Shown: positions 54,503 to 64,000 of the stretch, in pieces
Position numbering within the stretch: the stretch's first letter is position 1
Layout: every line of letters starts with the position of its first letter
Assembly: GCA_018806985.1 (NCBI GenBank)
Contig: JADANN010000169.1
Span: 211,456-275,455 of the forward strand
Reading direction: 5' to 3'
DNA: 64,000 nucleotides
Source: Angiostrongylus vasorum
Lineage: Eukaryota > Nematoda > Chromadorea > Rhabditida > Metastrongylidae
The notes under the pieces: model-generated
The model's database searches: none
What the model saw: only the letters and a program-made list of their open reading frames with translations
Told to the model about the DNA's origin: nothing
Position numbers and translations under genes: made by a program

Positions 54503-57500
54503 CGCCTCACCTGTGCGGTTTCGCGTGGAATTCGCCCGTTTGGCTCGTCCTTTACTCGTCGGTGCCGCCTCACCTGTGCGGTTTCCCGTGGAATTCGTCC
54601 ATCTGGTTCGTCCATTGCCCGCCTCTGCTGCCTCACCTGTGCGGTTTCGCGTGGAATTCGCCCGTTTGGCTCGTCCTGTACTCGTCGGTGCCGCCTCACC
54701 TGTGCGGTTTCCCGTGGAATTCGTCCATCTGGTTCGTCCATTGCCCGCCTCTGCTGCCTCACCTGTGCGGTTTCGCGTGGAATTCGCCCGTTTGGCTCGT
54801 CCTTTACTCGTCGGTGCCGCCTCACCTGTGCGGTTTCCCGTGGAATTCGTCCATCTGGTTCGTCCATTGCCCGCCTCTGCTGCCTCACCTATGTGGTGTC
54901 GTGTGGAGTTCGTTCGTTTGGATCGTATATGCTCGCCCATGCCGCCTCACCTGTGCGGTTTCGCGTGGAATTCGCCCGTTTGGCTCGTCCTTTACTCGTC
55001 GGTGCCGCCTCACCTGTGCGGTTTCCCGTGGAATTCGTCCGTTTTGCTTGTCCATTGCTCGCCCATGCCGCCTCACCTGTGCGGTTTCGCGTGGAATTCG
55101 CCCGTTTGGCTCGTCCTTTACTCGTCGGTGCCGCCTCACCTGTGCGGTTTCCCGTGGAATTCGTCCATCTGGTTCGTCCATTGCCCGCCTCTGCTGCCTC
55201 ACCTATGCGGTGTCGTGTGGAGTTCGTTCGTTTGGATCGTATATGCTCGCCCATGCCGCCTCACCTGTGCGGTTTCGCGTGGAATTCGCCCGTTTGGCTC
55301 GTCCTTTACTCGTCGGTGCCGCCTCACCTGTGCGGTTTCCCGTGGAATTCGTCCATCTGGTTCGTCCATTGCCCGCCTCTGCTGCCTCACCTATGTGGTG
55401 TCGTGTGGAGTTCGTTCGTTTGGATCGTATATGCTCGCCCATGCCGCCTCACCTGTGCGGTTTCGCGTGGAATTCGCCCGTTTGGCTCGTCCTTTACTCG
55501 TCGGTGCCGCCTCACCTGTGCGGTTTCCCGTGGAATTCGTCCATCTGGTTCGTCCATTGCCCGCCTCTGCTGCCTCACCTATGTGGTGTCGTGTGGAGTT
55601 CGTCCGTTTGGCTCGTCCATTGCTCGCCGCATGCCGCCTCACCTGTGCGGTTTCGCGTGGAATTCGTCCATCTGGTTCGTCCATTGCCCGCCTCTGCTGC
55701 CTCACCTGAGCGGTTTCGCGTGGAGTTCGTCCGCTTGGCTCGTCCATGGGTCGTCACAGCCGGCTCACCTGTGCGGTTTCGCGTGGAAATTCGACCCGTT
55801 TGTCTCGTCCTTTACTCGTCGGTGCCGCCTCACCTGTGCGGTTTCGCGTGGAATTCGCCCGTTTGGCTCGTCCTTTACTCGTCGGTGCCGCCCCCACCTG
55901 TGCGGTTTCCCGTGGAATTCGTCCATCTGGTTCGTCCATTGCCCGCCTCTGCTGCCTCACCTGAGCGGTTTCGCGTGGAGTTCGTCCGCTTGGCTCGTCC
56001 ATGGGTCGTCACAGCCGGCTCACCTGTGCGGTTTCGCGTGGAATTCGCCCGTTTGGCTCGTCCTTTACTCGTCGGTGCCGCCCCACCTGTGCGGTTTCCC
56101 GTGGAATTCGTCCATCTGGTTCGTCCATTGCCCGCCTCTGCTGCCTCACCTATGTGGTGTCGTGTGGAGTTCGTTCGTTTGGATCGTATATGCTCGCCCA
56201 TGCCGCCTCACCTGTGCGGTTTCGCGTGGAATTCGCCCGTTTGGCTCGTCCTTTACTCGTCGGTGCCGCCTCACCTGTGCGGTTTCCCGTGGAATTCGTC
56301 CATCTGGTTCGTCCATTGCCCGCCTCTGCTGCCTCACCTGTGCGGTTTCGCGTGGAATTCGCCCGTTTGGCTCGTACTTTACTCGTCGGTGCCGCCTCAC
56401 CTGTGCGGTTTCCCGTGGAATTTCGTCCGTTTTGCTTGTCCATTGCTTACCCATGCCACCTCACCTGTGCGGTTTCGCGTGGAATTCGCCCGTTTGGCTC
56501 GTCCTTTACTCGTCGGTGCCGCCTCACCTGTGCGGTTTCCCGTGGAATTCGTCCATCTGGTTCGTCCATTGCCCGCCTCTGCTGCCTCACCTATGTGGTG
56601 TCGTGTGGAGTTCGTTCGTTTGGATCGTATATGCTCGCCCATGCCGCCTCACCTGTGCGGTTTCGCGTGGAATTCGCCCGTTTGGCTCGTCCTTTACTCG
56701 TCGGTGCCGCCTCACCTGTGCGGTTTCCGTGGAATTCGTCCGTTTTGCTTGTCCATTGCTCACCCATGCCACCTCACCTGTGCGGTTTCGCGTGGAATTC
56801 GCCCGTTTGGCTCGTCCTTTACTCGTCGGTGCCGCCTCACCTGTGCGGTTTCCCGTGGAATTCGTCCATCTGGTTCGTCCATTGCCCGCCTCTGCTGCCT
56901 CACCTATGTGGTGTCGTGTGGAGTTCGTTCGTTTGGATCGTATATGCTCGCCCATGCCGCCTCACCTGTGCGGTTTCGCGTGGAATTCGCCCGTTTGGCT
57001 CGTCCTTTACTCGTCGGTGCCGCCTCACCTGTGCGGTTTCCCGTGGAATTCGTCCATCTGGTTCGTCCATTGCCCGCCTCTGCTGCCTCACCTATGTGGT
57101 GTCGTGTGGAGTTCGTCCGTTTGGCTCGTCCATTGCTCGCCGCATGCCGCCTCACCTGTGCGGTTTCGCGTGGAATTCGTCCCGTTTGGCTCGTCCATTG
57201 CTCGCCGCTGCCGCCTCACCTGTGCGGTTTCGCGTGGAATTCGCCCGTTTGTCTCGTCCTTTACTCGTCGGTGCCGCCTCACCTGTGCGGTTTCCCGTGG
57301 AATTCGTCCATCTGGTTCGTCCATTGCCCGCCTCTGCTGCCTCACCTGTGCGGTTTCGCGTGGAATTCGCCCGTTTGGCTCGTACTTTACTCGTCGGTGC
57401 CGCCTCACCTGTGCGGTTTCCCGTGGAATTCGTCCGTTTTGCTTGTCCATTGCTTACCCATGCCACCTCACCTGTGCGGTTTCGCGTGGAATTCGCCCGT

Positions 57501-60500
57501 TTGGCTCGTCCTTTACTCGTCGGTGCCGCCTCACCTGTGCGGTTTCCCGTGGAATTCGTCCATCTGGTTCGTCCATTGCCCGCCTCTGCTGCCTCACCTA
57601 TGTGGTGTCGTGTGGAGTTCGTCCGTTTGGCTCGTCCTTTACTCGCCGGTGCCGCCTCACCTGTGCGGTTTCGCGTGGAATTCGTCCCGTTTGGCTCGTC
57701 CATTGCTTGCCGCTGCCGCCTCACCTGTGCGGTTTCGCGTGGAATTCGCCCGTTTGGCTCGTCCTTTACTCGTCGGTGCCGCCTCACCTGTGCGGTTTCC
57801 CGTGGAATTCGTCCATCTGATTCGTCCATTGCCCGCCTCTGCTGCCTCACCTGAGCGGTTTCGCGTGGAGTTCGTCCGCTTGGCTCGTCCATGGGTCGTC
57901 ACAGCCGGCTCACCTGTGCGGTTTCGCGTGGAATTCGCCCGTTTGGCTCGTCCTTTACTCGTCGGTGCCGCCTCACCTGTGCGGTTTCCCGTGGAATTCG
58001 TCCATCTGGTTCGTCCATTGCCCGCCTCTGCTGCCTCACCTATGTGGTGTCGTGTGGAGTTCGTTCGTTTGGATCGTATATGCTCGCCCATGCCGCCTCA
58101 CCTGTGCGGTTTCGCGTGGAAATTCGCCCGTTTGGCTCGTCCTTTACTCGTCGGTGCCGCCTCACCTGTGCGGTTTCCCGTGGAATTCGTCCATCTGGTT
58201 CGTCCATTGCCCGCCTCTGCTGCCTCACCTATGTGGTGTCGTGTGGAGTTCGTCCGTTTGGCTCGTCCATTGCTCGCCGCTGCCGCCTCACCTGTGCGGT
58301 TTCGCGTGGAATTCGCCCGTTTGGCTCGTCCATTGCTTGCCGCTGCCGCCTCACCTGTGCGGTTTCGCGTGGAATTCGCCCGTTTGTCTCGTCCTTTACT
58401 CGTCGGTGCCGCCTCACCTGTGCGGTTTTCCCGTGGAATTCGTCCATCTGGTTCGTCCATTGCCCGCCTCTGCTGCCTCACCTGTGCGGTTTCGCGTGGA
58501 ATTCGCCCGTTTGGCTCGTACTTTACTCGTCGGTGCCGCCTCACCTGTGCGGTTTCCCGTGGAATTCGTCCATCTGATTCGTCCATTGCCCGCCTCTGCT
58601 GCCTCACCTGAGCGGTTTCGCGTGGAGTTCGTCCGCTTTGGATCGTCCATGGGTCGTCACAGCCGGCTCACCTGTGCGGTTTCGCGTGGAATTCGCCCGT
58701 TTGGCTCGTCCTTTACTCGTCGGTGCCGCCCTCACCTGTGCGGTTTCCCGTGGAATTCGTCCCGTTTGGCTCGTCCATTGCTCGCTCAGTGCCGCCTCAC
58801 CTGTGCGGTTTCGCGTGGAATTCGCCCGTTTGGCTCGTCCTTTTACTCGTCGGTGCCGCCTCACCTGTGCGGTTTCGCGTGGAATTCGTCCATCTGGTTC
58901 GTCCATTGCCCGCCTCTGCTGCCTCACCTGTGCGGTGTCGTGTGGAGTTCGTCCGTTTGGCTCGTCCATTGCTCGTCGCTGCCGCCTCACCTGTGCGGTT
59001 TCGCGTGGAATTCGCCCGTTTGGCTCGTCCTTTACTCGTCGGTGCCGCCTCACCTGTGCGGTTTCCCGTGGAATTCGTCCATCTGGTTCGTCCATTGCCC
59101 GCCTCTGCTGCCTCACCTGTGCGGTTTCGCGTGGAATTCGCCCGTTTGGCTCGTCCTTTACTCGCCGGTGCCGCCTCACCTGTGCGGTTTCCCGTGGAAT
59201 TCGTCTATCTGATTCGTCCATTGCCCGCTTCTGCTGCCTCACCTATGTGGTGTCGCGTGGAGTTCGTTCGTTTGGATCGTATATGCTCGCCCATGCCGCC
59301 TCACCTGTGCGGTTTCCCGTGGAATTCGTCCGTTTTGCTTCGTCCATTGCTCACCCATGCCACCTCACCTGTGCGGTTTCGCGTGGAATTCGCCCGTTTG
59401 GCTCGTCCTTTACTCGTCGGTGCCGCCTCACCTGTGCGGTTTCCCGTGGAATTCGTCTATCTGATTCGTCCATTGCCCGCTTCTGCTGCCTCACCTATGT
59501 GGTGTCGTGTGGAGTTCGTTCGTTTGGATCGTATATGCTCGCCCATGCCGCCTCACCTGTGCGGTTTCGCGTGGAATTCGCCCGTTTGGCTCGTCCTTTA
59601 CTCGCCCATGCCGCCTCACCTGTGCGGTTTCGCGTGGAATTCGCCCGTTTGTCTCGTCCTTTACTCGTCGGTGCCGCCTCACCTGTGCGGTTTCCCGTGG
59701 AATTCGTCCATCTGGTTCGTCCATTGCCCGCCTCTGCTGCCTCACCTGAGCGGTTTCGCGTGGAATTCGCCCGTTTGGCTCGTCCTTTACTCGTCGGTGC
59801 CGCCTCACCTGTGCGGTTTCCCGTGGAATTCGTCCATCTGGTTCGTCCATTGCCCGCCTCTGCTGCCTCACCTGAGCGGTTTCGCGTGGAGTTCGTCCGC
59901 TTGGCTCGTCCATGGGTCGTCACAGCCGGCTCACCTGTGCGGTTTCGCGTGGAAATCGACCGTTTGTCTCGTCCTTTACTCGTCGGTGCCGCCTCACCTG
60001 TGCGGTTTCGCGTGGAATTCGCCCGTTTGTCTCGTCCTTTACTCGTCGGTGCCGCCCCACCTGTGCGGTTTCCCGTGGAATTCGTCCAACTGGTTCGTCC
60101 ATTGCCCGCCTCTGCTGCCTCACCTGAGCGGTTTCGCGTGGAGTTCGTCCGCTTGGATCGTCCATGGGTCGTCACAGCCGGCTCACCTGTGCAGATTCGC
60201 GTGGAATTCGCCCGTTTGGCTCGTCCTTTACTCGTCGGTGCCGCCCTCACCTGTGCGGTTTCGCGTGGAATTCGCCCGTTTGGCTCTGTCCTTACTCGTC
60301 AGTGCCGCCTCATCTGTGCGGTTTCCCGTGGAATTCGTCCGTTTTGCTTGTCCATTGCTCACCCATGCCACCTCACCTGTGCGGTTTCGCGTGGAATTCG
60401 CCCGTTTGGCTCGTCCTTTACTCGTCGGTGCCGCCTCACCTGTGCGGTTTCCCGTGGAATTCGTCTATCTGATTCGTCCATTGCCCGCTTCTGCTGCCTC

Positions 60501-63500
60501 ACCTATGTGGTGTCGTGTGGAGTTCGTTCGTTTGGATCGTATATGCTCGCCCATGCCGCCTCACCTGTGCGGTTTCCCGTGGAATTCGTCCGTTTTGCTT
60601 CTCCATTGCTCACCCATGCCACCTCACCTGTGCGGTTTCGCGTGGAATTCGCCCGTTTGGCTCGTCCTTTACTCGTCGGTGCCGCCTCACCTGTGCGGTT
60701 TCCCGTGGAATTCGTCCATCTGATTCGTCCATTGCCCGCTTCTGCTGCCTCACCTATGTGGTGTCGTGTGGAGTTCGTTCGTTTGGATCGTATATGCTCG
60801 CCCATGCCGCCTCACCTGTGCGGTTTCGCGTGGAATTCGTCCCGTCTGGTTCGTCCATTGCCCGCCTCTGCTGCCTCACCTGAGCGGTTTCGCGTGGAAT
60901 TCGCCCGTTTGGCTCGTCCTTTACTCGTCGGTGCCGCCTCACCTGTGCGGTTTCCCGTGGAATTCGTCCATCTGGTTCGTCCATTGCCCGCCTCTGCTGC
61001 CTCACCTGAGCGGTTTCGCGTGGAGTTCGTCCGCTTGGCTCGTCCATGGGTCGTCACAGCCGGCTCACCTGTGCGGTTTCGCGTGGAAATCGACCGTTTG
61101 TCTCGTCCTTTACTCGTCGGTGCCGCCTCACCTGTGCGGTTTCGCGTGGAATTCGCCCGTTTGTCTCGTCCTTTACTCGTCGGTGCCGCCCCACCTGTGC
61201 GGTTTCCCGTGGAATTCGTCCATCTGGTTCGTCCATTGCCCGCCTCTGCTGCCTCACCTGAGCGGTTTCGCGTGGAGTTCGTCCGCTTGGCTCGTCCATG
61301 GGTCGTCACGGCCGGCTCACCTGTGCGGTTTCGCGTGGAATTCGCCCGTTTGGCTCGTCCTTTACTCGTCGGTGCCGCCCCACCTGTGCGGTTTCCCGTG
61401 GAATTCGTCCATCTGGTCCGTCCATTGCCCGCCTCTGCTGCCTCACCTATGTGGTGTCGTGTGGAGTTCGTTCGTTTGGATCGTATATGCTCGCCCATGC
61501 CGCCTCACCTGTGCGGTTTCGCGTGGAAATCGCCCGTTTGTCTCGTCCTTTACTCGTCGGTGCCGCCTCACCTGTGCGGTTTCCCGTGGAATTCGTCCAT
61601 CTGGTTCGTCCATTGCCCGCCTCTGCTGCCTCACCTATGTGGTGTCGTGTGGAGTTCGTTCGTTTGGATCGTATATGCTCGCCCATGCCGCCTCACCTGT
61701 GCGGTTTCGCGTGGAATTCGCCCGTTTGGCTCGTCCTTTACTCGTCGGTGCCGCCTCACCTGTGCGGTTTCCCGTGGAATTCGTCCATCTGGTTCGTCCA
61801 TTGCCCGCCTCTGCTGCCTCACCTGTGCGGTTTCGCGTGGAATTCGCCCGTTTGGCTCGTACTTTACTCGTCGGTGCCGCCTCACCTGTGCGGTTTCCCG
61901 TGGAGTTTCGTCCGTTTTGCTTGTCCATTGCTTACCCATGCCACCTCACCTGTGCGGTTTCGCGTGGAATTCGCCCGTTTGGCTCGTCCTTTACTCGTCG
62001 GTGCCGCCTCACCTGTGCGGTTTCCCGTGGAATTCGTCCATCTGGTTCGTCCATTGCCCGCCTCTGCTGCCTCACCTATGTGGTGTCGTGTGGAGTTCGT
62101 TCGTTTGGATCGTATATGCTCGCCCATGCCGCCTCACCTGTGCGGTTTCGCGTGGAATTCGCCCGTTTGGCTCGTCCTTTACTCGTCGGTGCCGCCTCAC
62201 CTGTGCGGTTTCCCGTGGAATTCGTCCATCTGGTTCGTCCATTGCCCGCCTCTGCTGCCTCACCTGTGCGGTTTCGCGTGGAATTCGCCCGTTTGGCTCG
62301 TCCTTTACTCGTCGGTGCCGCCTCACCTGTGCGGTTTCCCGTGGAATTCGTCCATCTGGTTCGTCCATTGCCCGCCTCTGCTGCCTCACCTGAGCGGTTT
62401 CGCGTGGAGTTCGTCCGCTTGGCTCGTCCATGGGTCGTCACAGCCGGCTCACCTGTGCGGTTTCGCGTGGAAATTCGACCCGTTTGTCTCGTCCTTTACT
62501 CGTCGGTGCCGCCTCACCTGTGCGGTTTCGCGTGGAATTCGCCCGTTTGTCTCGTCCTTTACTCGTCGGTGCCGCCCCACCTGTGCGGTTTCCCGTGGAA
62601 TTCGTCCATCTGGTTCGTCCATTGCCCGCCTCTGCTGCCTCACCTGAGCGGTTTCGCGTGGAGTTCGTCCGCTTGGCTCGTCCATGGGTCGTCACGGCCG
62701 GCTCACCTGTGCGGTTTCGCGTGGAATTCGCCCGTTTGGCTCGTCCTTTACTCGTCGGTGCCGCCCCACCTGTGCGGTTTCCCGTGGAATTCGTCCATCT
62801 GGTCCGTCCATTGCCCGCCTCTGCTGCCTCACCTATGTGGTGTCGTGTGGAGTTCGTTCGTTTGGATCGTATATGCTCGCCCATGCCGCCTCACCTGTGC
62901 GGTTTCGCGTGGAAATCGCCCGTTTGTCTCGTCCTTTACTCGTCGGTGCCGCCTCACCTGTGCGGTTTCCCGTGGAATTCGTCCATCTGGTTCGTCCATT
63001 GCCCGCCTCTGCTGCCTCACCTATGTGGTGTCGTGTGGAGTTCGTTCGTTTGGATCGTATATGCTCGCCCATGCCGCCTCACCTGTGCGGTTTCCCGTGG
63101 AATTCGTCCATCTGGTCTCGTCCATTGCCCGCCTCTGCTGCCTCACCTATGTGGTGTCGTGTGGAGTTCGTTCGTTTGGATCGTATATGCTCGCCCATGC
63201 CGCCTCACCTGTGCGGTTTCGCGTGGAATTCGCCCGTTTGTCTCGTCCTTTACTCGTCGGTGCCGCCTCACCTGTGCGGTTTCGCGTGGAATTCGTCCCG
63301 TTTGGTTCGTCCATTGCTCGCCTCATGCCGCCTCACCTGTGCGGTTTCGCGTGGAATTCGTCCATCTGGTTCGTCCATTGCCCGCCTCATGCTGCCTCAC
63401 CTGTGCGGTTTCGCGTGGAATTCGCCCGTTTGGCTCGTCCTTTACTCGTCGGTGCCGCCTCACCTGTGCGGTTTCCCGTGGAATTCGTCCATCTGGTTCG

Positions 63501-64000
63501 TCCATTGCCCGCCTCTGCTGCCTCACCTGAGCGGTTTCGCGTGGAGTTCGTCCGCTTGGCTCGTCCATGGGTCGTCACAGCCGGCTCACCTGTGCGGTTT
63601 CGCGTGGAAATCGACCGCTTTGTCTCGTCCTTACTCGTCGGTGCCGCCTCACCTGTGCGGTTTCGCGTGGAATTCGCCCGTTTGTCTCGTCCTTTATCTC
63701 GTCGGTGCCGCCCCACCTGTGCGGTTTCCCGTGGAATTCGTCCATCTGGTTCGTCCATTGCCCGCCTCTGCTGCCTCACCTGAGCGGTTTCGCGTGGAGT
63801 TCGTCCCGCTTGGCTCGTCCATGGGTCGTCACGGCCGGCTCACCTGTGCGGTTTCGCGTGGAATTCGCCCGTTTGGCTCGTCCTTTACTCGTCGGTGCCG
63901 CCCCACCTGTGCGGTTTCCCGTGGAATTCGTCCATCTGATTCGTCCATTGCCCGCCTCTGCTGCCTCACCTGTGTGGTGTCGTGTGGAGTTCGTTCGTTT

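Larger units (their letters stand above)
34019..64000. repeat. 63-bp GC-rich satellite array with higher-order structure (continues past window)
   Basis: Roughly 475 tandem monomers without interruption by other DNA. A typical monomer is 38387-like in form: it begins CCGCCTCACCTGTGCGGTTT, continues CGCGTGGAATTCGCCCGTTT and ends GGCTCGTCCTTTACTCGTCG plus GTG, 63 bp in all. Recurring classes are as follows. A is as above. B has CCCGTGGAATTCGTCCATCT and ends CCCGCCTCTG. C, 62 bp, has TATGTGGTGTCGTGTGGAG and ends ATATGCTCGCCCATG. D has GAGCGGTTTCGCGTGGAG and ends CATGGGTCGTCACAG. E starts CCGGCTCACC and has GGAAATCGACC. F is like A with GTCTCGTCC. G has TCCGTTTTGCTTGTCC and ends CTCACCCATG. Class A has about nine CpGs and is about 62% GC, against AT-rich flanks. 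The array reaches the right edge, so its true length is unknown. Confidence 0.97.

Noticed and set aside
46492..58611. A single open frame of about 4,039 codons (and others of 600-1,600 codons) in the satellite
   Set aside because: The monomer has no stop in any plus frame, overlapping frames are equally open, the frame changes freely at 62- and 64-bp monomers, and there is no start context, unique domain or end signal. It is a by-product of the repeat, so it is not listed as a CDS.
34019..64000. CRISPR-like regular repeats
   Set aside because: The units are contiguous with no unique spacers, there are no cas genes, and the surrounding DNA is eukaryotic.
34019..64000. Collagen-like or antifreeze-like repeat protein gene
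   Set aside because: The 21-residue translations have no Gly-X-Y or other structural periodicity kept by selection, and all frames vary equally.
34060..64000. CACCTG in each monomer as an E-box array
   Set aside because: The hexamer is part of an invariant stretch of the monomer, so its repetition needs no regulatory explanation, and there is no evidence for binding. It is kept only as the splice-donor observation on the other strand.

Overview
The window looks like eukaryotic, repeat-dominated DNA from a nematode, most likely a strongylid hookworm (Ancylostoma/Necator type). The basis is the repeat set: an RTE-type retrotransposon, a mariner transposase relic, many Penelope-like element (PLE) pieces with hammerhead-like termini, and tRNA-derived SINEs. 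The genus is inferred from general knowledge of such genomes; no search was run. No intact host protein gene, rRNA or functional tRNA could be supported.

Layout. Positions 1 to about 34,000 are AT-rich intergenic DNA holding old mobile-element pieces. These are nine copies of one tRNA-derived SINE (eight on the minus strand); two fairly long PLE copies (about 2.7-4.2 kb and 30.5-32.1 kb, both minus strand) plus shorter fragments, some head-to-head; about a dozen hammerhead-ribozyme-like motifs marking PLE termini; a decayed mariner (10.2-11.1 kb, plus) that runs straight into the 3' end of a frameshifted RTE element (11.1-14.5 kb, minus); a family with inverted termini and tRNA-like internal boxes (17.2, 19.2, 30.3 and 32.2 kb); and an unclassified repeat of about 350 bp (5.7, 15.4 and 33.6 kb, with a scrap at 20.1 kb).

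From about 34,019 to the end (about 30 kb, roughly 475 monomers) the window is one uninterrupted satellite. The basic monomer is 63 bp, GC-rich and CpG-rich. Several monomer classes are arranged in higher-order repeats: a 188-bp trimer (63+63+62), a recurrent 252-bp tetramer, and multi-kilobase duplications marked by private variants. The array continues past the right edge.

The very long open frames in the satellite (up to about 4,000 codons) follow from a stop-free 63-bp monomer and are not treated as genes. The elements do not form a pathway. The window reads as a heterochromatin-like domain in which dead transposons flank a young, actively homogenised satellite. The most unusual points are the satellite architecture, the 5'-splice-site-like sequence repeated on its minus strand together with a strong donor at its left edge, the density of hammerhead-like motifs, and the tRNA-like family with inverted ends.
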